Shown piece after piece: positions 1 to 8,901 of a stretch of 64,000 nt of DNA (its first letter is position 1; each line of letters opens with the position of its first letter). The notes below the pieces were generated by a model that worked only from the letters and a program-made list of their open reading frames with translations, was not told where the DNA came from and did not search any database. Location of the stretch: NCBI RefSeq assembly GCF_014137995.1, contig NZ_JACGWV010000001.1, positions 1,612,001 to 1,676,000 of the forward strand, in the 5' to 3' direction. Position numbers and translations under genes: made by a program. The stretch comes from Promicromonospora sukumoe. GTDB lineage: Bacteria; Actinomycetota; Actinomycetes; Actinomycetales; Cellulomonadaceae.

Positions 1-401
1 ACGGGCGAGCGCATCTGCTCGAAGTACTTGCGGTACGCGCCGAGCTTCTCGGCGAACAGCCCGAACGTGAACGGCTTGATGAGGTACTGCACCACGCCGA
101 CGGCCACCGCCTCGCGCACGACCTCTAGCTCGCGGGCCGCGGTCACGGCGATCACGTCCACGACCAGGCCCGCCGCGCGGAGCTGCCGGCACAGGACCAG
201 GCCGTGCCGGTCGGGCAGGTTCATGTCCAGCAGGAGCAGGTGCACCTCCTGCCCCTCGGTCTGCGCGTCGCGCAGCGCTCGGACGGCCTCGCTCGCGGTG
301 TGCACCACCCCGGCCAGCTCGAACCCCTCGACGCGGCGCACGTACTCGCCGTGCGCCTCGGCGGTGCGGTGGTCGTCCTCCACGACCAGGACCCGGATCA
401 C
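1..401 (-). CDS. Response regulator of a CitB/DcuR-type two-component system (3' end cut by window)
   Basis: The minus strand encodes an N-terminal receiver domain that starts at a GTG (399-401) overlapping the stop of the sensor kinase. Seen: an IRVLVVEDDH start with the acidic pair, the phospho-acceptor Asp in the LLLDMNLPD motif, a VIAVTA segment and the conserved Lys in YLIKPF. The C-terminal helix-turn-helix output domain lies beyond base 1. The overlap with a DcuS/CitA-like kinase places it in the CitB/DcuR family, whose members activate uptake and metabolism of di- or tricarboxylates. The nearest likely target is the divergent dctA. The pairing is seen; the target is inferred. Confidence 0.9.
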   Translation of the reverse strand, partial: MIRVLVVEDDHRTAEAHGEYVRRVEGFELAGVVHTASEAVRALRDAQTEGQEVHLLLLDMNLPDRHGLVLCRQLRAAGLVVDVIAVTAARELEVVREAVAVGVVQYLIKPFTFGLFAEKLGAYRKYFEQMRSP

Positions 402-2122
402 CCGCGGCCGCCGGGCCCGGTCGGTCCGGCCAGGGCAGGCGGCCCGACGACGGCGCCGTCGTCGGGCGTGCCGCCGCCCGGCGCCTGGTCGGGGCGGGGG
501 AGCGTGACCGTGAAGACCGCGCCGGTGCCCGCCGCACGCGTCACCTCGATGTCGCCGCCGAGGCTCTCGACCACCTGGCGCACCAGCGCCAGGCCGTAGC
601 CGCGGCCGCCCGCCGCGGCGGCCTTGGTGCTCCAGCCCTGCTCGAAGATGCGGCCGACGTCGGCGTCGGCGATGCCCGCGCCGCTGTCGGAGACCTGGAA
701 GACCAGGGAGCCGTCGTCGCCGTTGGCGAGGTAGACCTCGACCCAGGCCTCGGTCGCGCCGTCCAGCGCCCGGGCGGACGCGGCGTCGATCCCGTTGTCG
801 ATGAGGTTGCCCAGGACCGTCACGACGTCCACGGGCTCCAGCCAGTGCGTGCCCGGCGTCAGGTGCGTCTCGAAGTGCATCTCGACGGCGCGCTCGCGGG
901 CCTGCGCGGCCTTGCCCAGCACGAGCGCGGCGATCACGGGCTCCTCGATCGCCTGGACCACCCGGTCCGTGAGCCGCTGGCCCAGGTCGCGCTCGCTCGC
1001 GATGAACCGCAGCGCCTCGTCGCTGCGGCCCAGCTCGATGAGCGTCGCGATGGTGTGCAGACGGTTGCTGAAGTCGTGGGTCTGCGCGCGCAGCGCCTCG
1101 GAGATGGTGCGCACCGACGACAGCTCGCCCGTGACGCGCTGCAGCTCGGTGCGGTCGCGCAGGGACACGATCTCGCCGAGGTTCCGGCCCGACGCCGCTG
1201 CCGTGTCCCGGCCCACGAGCAGCACACGGTCGCCCACGCGGACCGGGCCCTCCGGGGCGGTGCCGACCAGCACGTCGTGCACGGCGGGGGACAGGCGCGC
1301 GTCGTCGACGGCGAACGGCGCCGTCAGGTCCTCCGCGTCGAGCAGCCGCAGGGCCTCGTCGTTGGCGAGCACCACCGTGCCGTCCTCGACCAGGAGCATC
1401 CCCTCCTCGACCGAGTGCAGCACCGCCTCGTGCGCGGTGAACAGGTGCGCCAGCTCGTCCGGGCCCTTGCTCTCCGTGATGCGGTCCAGCCGTCGGGCGA
1501 GGATGGTCGCGGCGACGGCGCCCGTGCCGAACGCCAGGAGCGTGCCGACGCCGACGATCACCAGGCGCGGCACGATGCTGTCCCAGAGCCGGTCGAGCGT
1601 CACGCCGGCGGACACCATGCCGACCACCTCGCCGTCGTCGGTGACCACGGGGACGACGGCGCGGACCGACGGGCCGAGCGTGCCGTCGTACACCTCCGTG
1701 AACGTCTCGCCCCGCAGCGCCGGCGCGGTGGTGCCGACGAACTGGCGGCCGATCTGCCACGTGTTGCGGTGCGTGTACCGGGTGCGGTCGGTGTCCATCA
1801 CGGTCAGGTAGTCGATCTCGGTGGTCGCCATGACGCGCTCGGCGTACGGCTGGAGCAGCGCGGAGACCTCGGCGACGGTGCCCTCCCGGTCGGTGCCGGC
1901 GTCGGCGTGCGCCTTCGCGACGGTGTCGATCACCAGCGACTCCGCCGCGACCGTCGCCGCCAGGTCGGTGCTCTCCTTCGCGGCGTGCGACTCCGCCGAC
2001 GACCGGGCGTCCAGCGCCAGCAGCCCGAACACGATCACGGCCCCGGCGAACAGCAGCGCCGTGTGCACGGCGAGGAACCACCTCGCGATACTCGCACCCC
2101 GTCGCTGCGCCACGGGACCCAT
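398..2122 (-). CDS. DcuS/CitA-family sensor histidine kinase
   Basis: About 574 residues. A first membrane helix near residues 15-37 is followed by an extracytoplasmic PAS-like (CitA/DcuS-type) ligand domain, a second membrane helix near 175-200, a cytoplasmic PAS region, a SpoOB-type dimerisation helix with the phospho-acceptor His in RAQTHDFSNRLH, and a C-terminal HATPase with NLIDNGIDA (N box) and GRGYGLALV (G box). The family senses external C4-dicarboxylates or citrate. I chose ATG 2122 because the longer reading frame would run through the divergent dctA start, and because residues after 2122 lead straight into the first membrane helix. It shares a GTGA overlap with the downstream regulator gene. 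Confidence 0.92.
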   Translation of the reverse strand: MGPVAQRRGASIARWFLAVHTALLFAGAVIVFGLLALDARSSAESHAAKESTDLAATVAAESLVIDTVAKAHADAGTDREGTVAEVSALLQPYAERVMATTEIDYLTVMDTDRTRYTHRNTWQIGRQFVGTTAPALRGETFTEVYDGTLGPSVRAVVPVVTDDGEVVGMVSAGVTLDRLWDSIVPRLVIVGVGTLLAFGTGAVAATILARRLDRITESKGPDELAHLFTAHEAVLHSVEEGMLLVEDGTVVLANDEALRLLDAEDLTAPFAVDDARLSPAVHDVLVGTAPEGPVRVGDRVLLVGRDTAAASGRNLGEIVSLRDRTELQRVTGELSSVRTISEALRAQTHDFSNRLHTIATLIELGRSDEALRFIASERDLGQRLTDRVVQAIEEPVIAALVLGKAAQARERAVEMHFETHLTPGTHWLEPVDVVTVLGNLIDNGIDAASARALDGATEAWVEVYLANGDDGSLVFQVSDSGAGIADADVGRIFEQGWSTKAAAAGGRGYGLALVRQVVESLGGDIEVTRAAGTGAVFTVTLPRPDQAPGGGTPDDGAVVGPPALAGPTGPGGRG

Positions 2123-2243
2123 TGTGACCCGCCCGCGCCGCGCCGGTGACCGCGGCGAGAACACTATGTACGCAATGGTGGGGTTCGCCGTCCCCGCCAG
2201 CACTCTTGTCGCTGACCACACAGCGTTGTGAGAGGAACACACC

Positions 2244-3662
2244 ATGGCGGTAACGCAGCCCGCCGGCGCCGGGACCACCCCGCGCCGCCGGCTCGACAAG
2301 AGTCACTACCTGTACATCGCGGTGATCGTGGCCGTCGTGGCCGGCGTCATCGTGGGCCTGGCCTCCCCGGAGACCGGAGTGGCGCTGAAGCCGCTCGGCA
2401 CCGGGTTCGTCGCCCTCATCAAGATGATGATCTCGCCCGTCATCTTCTGCACCATCGTGCTGGGCATCGGCTCGATCGCGAAGGCCGCCACCGTCGGCCG
2501 GGTCGGCGGGCTGGCGCTGCTCTACTTCATCGTGATGTCCACGTTCGCGCTGTTCATCGGCCTGCTCGTCGGCAACGTGCTGCACCCGGGCGAGGGCCTG
2601 AACATCGCGGAGGCCAGCTACGAGGCGGAGGGTGAGGCCGCCGGCCTCGTCGACTTCGTGCTCGGCATCATCCCGACCACGCTCGTCTCGCCGCTGACCG
2701 GCGAGTCCGTGCTGCAGACCCTGTTCGTGGCGCTGCTCGTCGGCTTCGCGATCCAGCAGCTCGGCGCCCGCGGCAAGCCCGCGCTCGACGCGATCCGGAT
2801 GATCCAGGCCATCGTCTTCCGCGTCCTGACGATGATCCTGTGGGTCGCCCCCGTGGGTGCGTTCGGCGCCATCGCCGGCGTCGTCGGCGAGACCGGCTGG
2901 GGCGCCGTCGTCGCGCTCGGCACCCTGATGCTCGGGTTCTACCTGACCTGCATCGTGTTCATCGCCGTGGTGCTGGGCGCCGTGCTCTGGTTCGTGGCCC
3001 GCGTGAACATCTTCCTGCTCATGAAGTACCTGGCGCGCGAGTACCTGCTCATCGTCAGCACGTCGTCGTCCGAGGCGGCCCTGCCGCGCCTCATCGCCAA
3101 GATGGAGCACCTGGGCGTGTCCAAGCCCGTCGTCGGCATCACCGTGCCGACCGGGTACTCGTTCAACCTCGACGGCACGGCGATCTACCTGACGATGGCG
3201 TCGCTGTTCATCGCCTCCGCGATGGGGACGCCGCTGTCCGTGCCCGAGCAGATCGGCATGCTCGCCTTCATGATCATCGCCTCCAAGGGCGCCGCCGGGG
3301 TCACCGGCGCCGGCCTGGCGACGCTCGCGGGCGGCCTGCAGACCTACCGCCCCGACCTGGTCGACGGCGTGGGCATCGTGGTCGGCATCGACCGCTTCAT
3401 GTCCGAGGCCCGCGCGCTGACCAACTTCACCGGCAACGCCGTGGCCACGGTCATCATCGGCACCTGGACCAAGGAGATCGACCGCGACCGCGTGGACCAG
3501 GTGCTGGCCGGCGCGATCCCGTTCGACGAGGCCGCGGCGAACGACCTGCACGGCCCGGAGGACGCGGCCGCCTCGGACGGCGGGGAGGCTGACGGCGACG
3601 TCGACGACGCCGACCGCACGGGCGGCTCGCGCACGAAGGTGGCGGAGCCCACCGGCGTCTGA
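2244..3662 (+). CDS. dctA: DctA-type C4-dicarboxylate:cation symporter (DAACS family)
   Basis: 472 residues, the usual length for the dicarboxylate/amino acid:cation symporter family. Multiple hydrophobic segments run from about residue 18 to 415. The serine-rich re-entrant loop STSSSEAALPRL and the motifs GYSFNLDGTAIY and NFTGNAVAT are diagnostic and form the substrate and sodium/proton sites. The protein imports succinate, fumarate, malate or related acids across the inner membrane. An AGAGGA-like ribosome site precedes ATG 2244. The divergent DcuS/DcuR-like pair is the probable regulator. The charged 50-residue C-terminal tail is typical of actinobacterial members. An aspartate/glutamate preference cannot be excluded from sequence alone. 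Confidence 0.93.
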   Translation: MAVTQPAGAGTTPRRRLDKSHYLYIAVIVAVVAGVIVGLASPETGVALKPLGTGFVALIKMMISPVIFCTIVLGIGSIAKAATVGRVGGLALLYFIVMSTFALFIGLLVGNVLHPGEGLNIAEASYEAEGEAAGLVDFVLGIIPTTLVSPLTGESVLQTLFVALLVGFAIQQLGARGKPALDAIRMIQAIVFRVLTMILWVAPVGAFGAIAGVVGETGWGAVVALGTLMLGFYLTCIVFIAVVLGAVLWFVARVNIFLLMKYLAREYLLIVSTSSSEAALPRLIAKMEHLGVSKPVVGITVPTGYSFNLDGTAIYLTMASLFIASAMGTPLSVPEQIGMLAFMIIASKGAAGVTGAGLATLAGGLQTYRPDLVDGVGIVVGIDRFMSEARALTNFTGNAVATVIIGTWTKEIDRDRVDQVLAGAIPFDEAAANDLHGPEDAAASDGGEADGDVDDADRTGGSRTKVAEPTGV

Positions 3663-3676
3663 CGACATCAAGGACC

Positions 3677-3717
3677 GACGACGGCCGGGGAACTCTGGGG
3701 GAACCTCGGCCGCCGTC
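3677..3717 (+). terminator. Hairpin after dctA
   Basis: Arms 3677-3690 and 3704-3717 pair in 12 of 14 positions (GACGACGGCCGGGG against CCTCGGCCGCCGTC), with a 13-base loop, 15 bases after the dctA stop. There is no T-tract, as is common in high-GC actinobacteria. Termination is inferred. Confidence 0.55.
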
Positions 3718-3937
3718 TGAAAGGTCCGCCGCCGGCAGGCGGTCACGCATGCTCTCCGGTTTCCGGGCGTGCGCGACATCCTGCCGGGGGCGGGCCTTCG
3801 TCGTTCCCGGGGCCCGGTGTGCCGGGCTGGTACGTCCGGAAGTGGTGTGCGGGAATATATGGACGGCGCGTGCACTTCTGTGTTTATATGAACGCACAGT
3901 CCACATCGAGACCGCACAGGAAGCAGGGAGCAACCCC

Positions 3938-4684
3938 ATGAGCACCACCGACACCAGCACCACCCGCGTCGCCCTCGTGACGGGCGGGTCCGGCGGCATC
4001 GGCCGCGCCGTCGTCCAGCGGCTCGCCGCCGACGGGTTCGCCGTCGTCGTCCACTACGCGGGCAACCGGGCCCGGGCCGACGAGGTCGTCGCGGCCGTCC
4101 AGGCCTCGGGCGGCCAGGCGCTCGCCGTCGGCGGGGACGTCGCCGACGAGACCGCCATGACCGCCGCCTTCGACGCGGCCACCGCGGCGTTCGGCGGCGT
4201 CGACGTCGTCGTCAACACGGCCGGGATCATGATTCTCGGCCCGGTCGCGAGCTTCGACCTCGACGACCTCGACCGCATGCACCGCACCAACATCCGCGGC
4301 ACGTTCGTGGTGGCCCAGCTCGCCGCGAACCGGCTGCGCCCCGGCGGCGCGCTGATCAACTTCTCGACGTCGGTGGTGCGTACGCAGTTCCCGGCCTACG
4401 CCGCGTACGTCGCCAGCAAGGCCGCCGTCGAGGGCATGACGCTGATCCTGGCCCGCGAGCTGCGCGGCAAGGACATCACCGTCAACGTGGTGGCCCCCGG
4501 CCCCACGGCCACCCCGCTGTTCCTGAACGGCAAGGACGAGCAGACCGTCCAGAACCTGGCGAACGCCGTGCCGCTCGAGCGCCTCGGCCAGCCCGAGGAC
4601 ATCGCCGAGACCGTCGCCTTCCTGGCCGGCCCCGCGCGCTGGGTCAACGGTCAGGTCATCTACACCAACGGGGGCCTGGCATGA
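3938..4684 (+). CDS. Short-chain dehydrogenase/reductase (classical SDR)
   Basis: 248 residues, normal for a classical SDR. Rossmann motif TGGSGGIG near residue 14, NTAG motif, catalytic Ser in FSTSVV and the YVASK catalytic Tyr/Lys pair, and a C-terminal VNGQVIYTNGG typical of the FabG-like group. It should be an NAD(P)H-dependent oxidoreductase; the substrate is not evident. ATG 3938 is chosen because AGGAAGCAGGGAG lies just upstream and the SDR fold begins right after it; the longer open frame runs through the promoter. Its stop overlaps the next SDR gene (ATGA), so the two are co-translated. Confidence 0.9.
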   Translation: MSTTDTSTTRVALVTGGSGGIGRAVVQRLAADGFAVVVHYAGNRARADEVVAAVQASGGQALAVGGDVADETAMTAAFDAATAAFGGVDVVVNTAGIMILGPVASFDLDDLDRMHRTNIRGTFVVAQLAANRLRPGGALINFSTSVVRTQFPAYAAYVASKAAVEGMTLILARELRGKDITVNVVAPGPTATPLFLNGKDEQTVQNLANAVPLERLGQPEDIAETVAFLAGPARWVNGQVIYTNGGLA

Positions 4685-5571
4685 GCGCCGTCGTCGTCAT
4701 CACCGGGGCGTCGAGCGGGTTCGGGGCGCTGACGGCGCGCGCCCTGGCCGCCGCGGGCCACACCGTCTACGCGGGCATGCGACAGACCGAGGGTCGCAAC
4801 GCGCCCCAGGTCGACGCCGCGCGGGCCTGGGCCGCCGAGCACGGAGCCGACCTGCGGCCGGTCGAGCTCGACGTGAGCTCGCAGGAGTCCGTGGACCGCG
4901 CCGTCGGCCAAATCGAGGCCGAACGCGGGCACGTGGACGTGCTGATCCACAACGCGGGGCACATGGTCGTCGGACCGGCCGAGGCGTTCACGCCGGAGCA
5001 GCTCGCGCAGCTCTACGACGTCAACGTGCTGTCCGCGCAGCGCGTGAACCGGGCGGTCCTGCCCGGCATGCGGCGCCGCGGCGCGGGCCTCGTCATCTGG
5101 GTCTCCAGCTCCAGCGTCAAAGGCGGCACCCCGCCGTACCTGGCGCCGTACTTCGCGGCGAAGGCGGGCATGGACTCCCTCGCGGTGTCGTACGCCGCCG
5201 AGCTGGCCCGCTGGGGCGTCGAGACGTCGATCGTGGTGCCCGGCTCGTTCACGAGCGGCACCAACCACTTCGCGCACGCCGGCCACCCCGCCGACGCCGC
5301 GGTCGAGGCCGACTACGAGACCCGCTACGCCGGGCTGATGGGCCAGGTCGCGGAGAAGCTCGCGGCCCTGGCGCCCGACGCCGACGTCGCGCTCGTCTCC
5401 GACGAGATCGCCCGCATCGTCGCGCTGCCCGCCGGGCAGCGGCCGTACCGGGTGCACATCGACCCGGCCGACGACGGCTCCGAGGCAGTCTCGGACCTCG
5501 CCGACCGCACCCGCGCCGAGTTCCTGGAGCGCGTGGGCCTGCCGGACCTGCTCACGGTGCGCACCGCGTGA
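4681..5571 (+). CDS. Short-chain dehydrogenase/reductase, second of an overlapping pair
   Basis: 296 residues. TGASSGFG cofactor motif at the N-terminus, NAG motif in LIHNAGHM, catalytic Ser in VSSSSV and the Tyr-x3-Lys pair in PYFAAK. The longer C-terminal part resembles the oxidoreductase/retinol-dehydrogenase-like SDR subgroup. It overlaps the preceding SDR by four bases, so the two may catalyse successive steps or act on the same substrate. A TetR regulator follows after a long inverted repeat that looks like its operator. Substrate unknown. Confidence 0.88.
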   Translation: MSAVVVITGASSGFGALTARALAAAGHTVYAGMRQTEGRNAPQVDAARAWAAEHGADLRPVELDVSSQESVDRAVGQIEAERGHVDVLIHNAGHMVVGPAEAFTPEQLAQLYDVNVLSAQRVNRAVLPGMRRRGAGLVIWVSSSSVKGGTPPYLAPYFAAKAGMDSLAVSYAAELARWGVETSIVVPGSFTSGTNHFAHAGHPADAAVEADYETRYAGLMGQVAEKLAALAPDADVALVSDEIARIVALPAGQRPYRVHIDPADDGSEAVSDLADRTRAEFLERVGLPDLLTVRTA

Positions 5572-5595
5572 CCGGCGCCGCGCCGGCCGTGCCGA

Positions 5596-5661
5596 GTGGT
5601 CGGCAGAACGTCAGGTGGTCGGCAGCCCGGACTACCGATCACCTGACATCCTGCCGATCAC
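5596..5661. promoter_or_regulatory. 30-bp imperfect inverted repeat, candidate TetR operator
   Basis: Left arm 5596-5625 and right arm 5632-5661 are imperfect reverse complements separated by six bases. Each arm itself contains two half-sites of the type GTGRTCGGYAG separated by a RAYGTCAG element, so four related half-sites lie in 66 bases. It sits between the second SDR gene and the TetR gene, directly upstream of the latter. Autoregulation by that TetR protein is inferred. Confidence 0.6.
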
Positions 5662-5713
5662 GCGGATCAGCGACGGGCACCCTCCTAGACTGCGGGGGCC
5701 AGGAGGAGGGGAC

Positions 5714-6340
5714 ATGACGGACCAGGTAGCGGCGTCCGACGTCGGACAGCCGGGCGCGCGGGCCCGGGGGCGCGGGCGGCGGCCCGCCGACGAGGTGCGC
5801 GCGGACGTGCTGCGCACCGTCGGCGAGCTGCTGCTGGCCGAGGGCATCGCCGACCTGACGTTCGAGCGCGTCGCGCGCCTGTCCGGCGTCAGCAAGACGA
5901 CGCTCTACAAGTGGTGGCCCTCCAAGGGCGCGCTGGCCCTGGACGGCTACTTCCACGCCGTGCAGCAGACGCTCGCCTTCCCCGACACCGGCGACATCCG
6001 CGTGGACCTGCGCGACCAGCTCCGGGCGTTCGTGCACCTCATGACGACGACGCCCGCGGGGCGCATCCTCGCGGAGCTGATCGGCCAGTCGCAGACCGAC
6101 CAGGACCTCGCCGTCGCCTACCGCACGCTGTACTCCTCCGAGCGGCGCCGCCTGGCGGCCGAGCGGCTGCGGGCGGCGCAGGAGGCGGGGCAGGTCCGCG
6201 ACGACGTCGACGTGCAGGTGGTGGTCGACCAGCTCTGGGGCGCCGTCTACCACCGGCTCCTGGTCCCGGACGAGCCGGTCACGGAGTCGTTCGCCGACGC
6301 CCTGGTGCGCAACGTCCTGACGGGCATCACGCCCCGCTGA
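5714..6340 (+). CDS. TetR/AcrR-family transcriptional regulator
   Basis: 208 residues. The N-terminal helix-turn-helix is clear: LLLAEGIADLTFERVARLSG followed by VSKTTLYKWWPSK, near residues 35-70. The remainder is an alpha-helical ligand domain of TetR_C type. ATG 5714 follows AGGAGGAGGGGAC, an excellent ribosome site, whereas the longer frame starts inside the inverted repeat. Location suggests control of the two SDR genes and of itself; the effector is unknown. Confidence 0.92.
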   Translation: MTDQVAASDVGQPGARARGRGRRPADEVRADVLRTVGELLLAEGIADLTFERVARLSGVSKTTLYKWWPSKGALALDGYFHAVQQTLAFPDTGDIRVDLRDQLRAFVHLMTTTPAGRILAELIGQSQTDQDLAVAYRTLYSSERRRLAAERLRAAQEAGQVRDDVDVQVVVDQLWGAVYHRLLVPDEPVTESFADALVRNVLTGITPR

Positions 6341-6364
6341 GCTGAGCCTCCGGCCGCAGCTGAG

Positions 6365-6412
6365 CGTAGGTCTGGTCGCACTCTGGGCGCCCAGAGTGCG
6401 ACTACCCCTACG
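6365..6412. terminator. Perfect 14-bp stem hairpin between convergent genes
   Basis: GTCGCACTCTGGGC (6375-6388) is followed directly by its exact reverse complement (6389-6402). Outer arms CGTAGG (6365-6370) and CCTACG (6407-6412) extend the stem. It lies between the TetR gene (+) and the AEC transporter gene (-), so it probably terminates transcription from both sides. Confidence 0.7.
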
Positions 6413-6446
6413 TTCGACGGCGCCGTTGTCGGCGCCGCCGGCGGCG

Positions 6447-7493
6447 TCAGCCCAGGAGCAAGGTCACCAGCAGGGAGACCGGCAACGCCAGGAGCATGCT
6501 CAGGAGGGTGACGTCGCGGACCGACGTCGTCGCCAGGCGGAAGTGTCCCGCGAACAGGAACACGTTCTGCGCCGTGGGCAGCGCCGCCATGAGCACCACG
6601 CCGAGCAGGTCCAGGCCGTCCAGCCCGAACAGGAACCGGCCGACCACCCAGGCCAGCACCGGCATGACCAGCGACTTGAGCACGGTGCCCAGCACCACCT
6701 CGGCGCGGGCGTCCCGGCCCAGCGGCCGCTGACCGCGCAGCGACATGCCGAACAGCAGCAGGAGCAGCGGCACCGACGCGTGGCCGAGCATCTCGACCGG
6801 CTGCCCGAGCACCGCGGGCAGGTCCACGGAGAACGCCGCGGCCAGCAGACCGAGCCCCGTCGCGACTGTGACCGGGTTCGCGAGCGACCGGGCGAGGGTC
6901 GCGCCGAGGGAGCGGGAGGGCCCGGCGCTGTCGGCAGCCGCGGCGGCAGCGCCGTCATCGGCACCGGCTCCAGCAGCGGCACCGGCGTCGGCAGCGGGGG
7001 AGGCGCCGTCGTCGTCGGAACGGGCAGGAGCGAACCGCCCCGCCCGGTGCCGGCACCACGCGAACACCGATAGGTACAGCGGCGCGACCACCAGGAGCTG
7101 CGCGATGAGCACCGACACGACCGGGGCGGCGGTGCCCACCGCGTACAGCGCGATGGGCACCCCGATGTTGCCCGCGTTCACGTACGAGCTCGCCATGGCG
7201 CCGGCCGCGACCGGCCCGGCGGGCCGCCGCAGCAGCCCGCCGGCGACCAGCGCGTAGAGCAGCCCCGTGGCCGCCGCCGTGATCAGCGCGATCGGGGTGT
7301 AGGTGCGCAGGACGGCGCCGAGGTCGGCGTCGGACATGAGCAGGAACATCAGCGCCGGGTTGGTGATGTAGTACACCAGCGGCGCGATGCCGCGCTGCAT
7401 CGCGCGGGCCTCGCCGGGCAGTGCCCACGCGGCCACGAACCCCACCCCGACGAGCACGAGCACGATCGCGAACCCGAGCAGCACCCCGCTCAT
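6447..7493 (-). CDS. AEC-family (auxin efflux carrier) transporter
   Basis: About 348 residues with roughly ten hydrophobic segments in two halves, separated by a hydrophilic Ala/Ser/Asp-rich loop (DGASPAADAGAAAGAG region). Membrane motifs such as YITNPALMFLLM near the N-terminus and ALPTAQNVFLFA near the C-terminus are typical of the AEC/PF03547 family, which exports or imports organic acids including malate/malonate. I start at ATG 7493 because the longer frame begins inside a palindromic repeat. It is the last gene downstream of the glucarate genes, separated by a hairpin, so a role with aldarates is possible but unproven. Confidence 0.85.
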   Translation of the reverse strand: MSGVLLGFAIVLVLVGVGFVAAWALPGEARAMQRGIAPLVYYITNPALMFLLMSDADLGAVLRTYTPIALITAAATGLLYALVAGGLLRRPAGPVAAGAMASSYVNAGNIGVPIALYAVGTAAPVVSVLIAQLLVVAPLYLSVFAWCRHRAGRFAPARSDDDGASPAADAGAAAGAGADDGAAAAAADSAGPSRSLGATLARSLANPVTVATGLGLLAAAFSVDLPAVLGQPVEMLGHASVPLLLLLFGMSLRGQRPLGRDARAEVVLGTVLKSLVMPVLAWVVGRFLFGLDGLDLLGVVLMAALPTAQNVFLFAGHFRLATTSVRDVTLLSMLLALPVSLLVTLLLG

Positions 7494-7502
7494 GAACCAT
7501 CC

Positions 7503-7566
7503 CGCTGAGTGCTGGGTATCTGCGGGGTCGTGGGGCATTTGTCCCGCAAAAAGCCAGCACTCAACG
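7503..7566. repeat. Palindromic repeat, family B (degenerate copy)
   Basis: Left arm begins GCTGAGTGCTGG (7504) and right arm ends CCAGCACTCAACG (7566), with a 16-base loop. It lies 6 bases from the glucarate dehydratase stop and is the most degenerate of five family-B copies (others at 11717, 40593, 46500, 48041). Confidence 0.85.
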
Positions 7567-7572
7567 AGGGGG

Positions 7573-8901
7573 TCAGCGGACCAGGCACGGGCGCTTCGGG
7601 TCGAAGGCCCAGCCCGGGACCAGGTACTGCATCGCCAGGGCGTCGTCGCGGGCGCCCAGGCCGTGCTTCAGGTACAGCTCGTGCGCGGCGGCCAGGCGCT
7701 CGCGGTCCAGCTCGACGCCGAGCCCCGGCGTCGTCGGCACCTGGATCGCGCCGCCGGCGATCTGCGGCGGGGCCGTCGTCAGGCCCTGCCCGTCCTGCCA
7801 GATCCAGTGCGTGTCCAGCGCCGTGATCTCGCCGGGCGCCGCCGCCCCGACGTGCGTGAACATGGCCAGCGAGATGTCGAAGTGGTTGTTGGAGTGCGAC
7901 CCCCAGGTCAGCCCGAACTCGTGGCAGAGCTGGGCCACCCGCACGGAGCCCGCCATGGTCCAGAAGTGCGGGTCGGCCAGCGGGATGTCGACGGCGCCCG
8001 CGCGCACGGCGTGCGCCATCTCCCGCCAGTCGGTCGCGATCATGTTGGTCGCCGTCGGCAGGCCCGTCGCCCGCTTGAACTCGGCCATCACCTCCCGGCC
8101 GGAGAACCGGCCCTCGGCCCCGCACGGGTCCTCCGCGTAGGCGACGACGCCGCGCATGCGCCGGCCCAGCCGGATCGCGTCGGCCAGCAGCCAGCCGCCG
8201 TTGGGGTCGAGCGTGATCCGCGCGTCGGGGAAGCGCTCCTTGAGCGCGACGACGGTGTCCACCTCCAGGTCACCGGCCTGCACGCCGCCCTTGAGCTTGA
8301 AGTCGGTGAACCCGTACCGCTCGGCGGCGGCCTCGGCCAGGCGCACGACGGCGTCCGGCGTCATCGCCTCCTCGCGGCGCAGCCGCCCCCACGCGTCGGA
8401 CTCGTCGTCGCCGCGCAGGTACGGCAGGTCGGTCGCGCCCGGGTCGCCCACGTAGAACAGGTACCCGAGCATCGGCACGGCCTCGCGCTGGACGCCGTCG
8501 CCGAGCAGCTCCGCGACGGGCACGCCCAGGTCCTGGCCGTGCAGGTCGAGCAGCGCGGACTCCAGGGCCGTGACTGCGTGCACCGTGGTGCGCAGGTCGA
8601 AGGTCTGGAGCCCGCGCCCGCCCGCGTCGCGGTCGGCGAACGCGCGGGCGACGTCGCGCAGCAGGGAGCGGTACCGCGCCACCGGCTGCCCGACGACGAT
8701 CGCGCCGGCCTCCTCGATCGTCGCCCGGATCTTCTCTCCACCGGGCACCTCGCCCAGCCCCGTGCGGCCGTCGGAGTCGGTGACGATCGCGACGTTCCGC
8801 GTGAAGAACGGGGCGTGCGCGCCCGACAGGTTCAGCAGCATCGAGTCGTGGCCCGCGACGGGCACGACCTCGACGCGGGCGATCGGGGGGTGCGCGCTCA
8901 C
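7573..8901 (-). CDS. gudD: D-glucarate dehydratase
   Basis: 442 residues, enolase superfamily. It shows the glucarate dehydratase signature set: the catalytic KLKGG lysines, LDPNGGW with a metal-binding Asp, YAEDPCG with a metal-binding Glu, a [11 protein letters not shown] segment and the catalytic His in [13 protein letters not shown]. It dehydrates D-glucarate (and usually L-idarate) to 5-keto-4-deoxy-D-glucarate in the cytoplasm. It starts at GTG 8901, overlapping the stop of the upstream semialdehyde dehydrogenase by four bases; with kdgD the three form one operon leading to 2-oxoglutarate. Confidence 0.95.
   Translation of the reverse strand: MSAHPPIARVEVVPVAGHDSMLLNLSGAHAPFFTRNVAIVTDSDGRTGLGEVPGGEKIRATIEEAGAIVVGQPVARYRSLLRDVARAFADRDAGGRGLQTFDLRTTVHAVTALESALLDLHGQDLGVPVAELLGDGVQREAVPMLGYLFYVGDPGATDLPYLRGDDESDAWGRLRREEAMTPDAVVRLAEAAAERYGFTDFKLKGGVQAGDLEVDTVVALKERFPDARITLDPNGGWLLADAIRLGRRMRGVVAYAEDPCGAEGRFSGREVMAEFKRATGLPTATNMIATDWREMAHAVRAGAVDIPLADPHFWTMAGSVRVAQLCHEFGLTWGSHSNNHFDISLAMFTHVGAAAPGEITALDTHWIWQDGQGLTTAPPQIAGGAIQVPTTPGLGVELDRERLAAAHELYLKHGLGARDDALAMQYLVPGWAFDPKRPCLVR

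Noticed and set aside
7494..7538. Longer N-terminus for the AEC transporter (ATG at 7538).
   Set aside because: It would be translated from a family-B palindrome and has no ribosome site; the membrane domain begins after ATG 7493.
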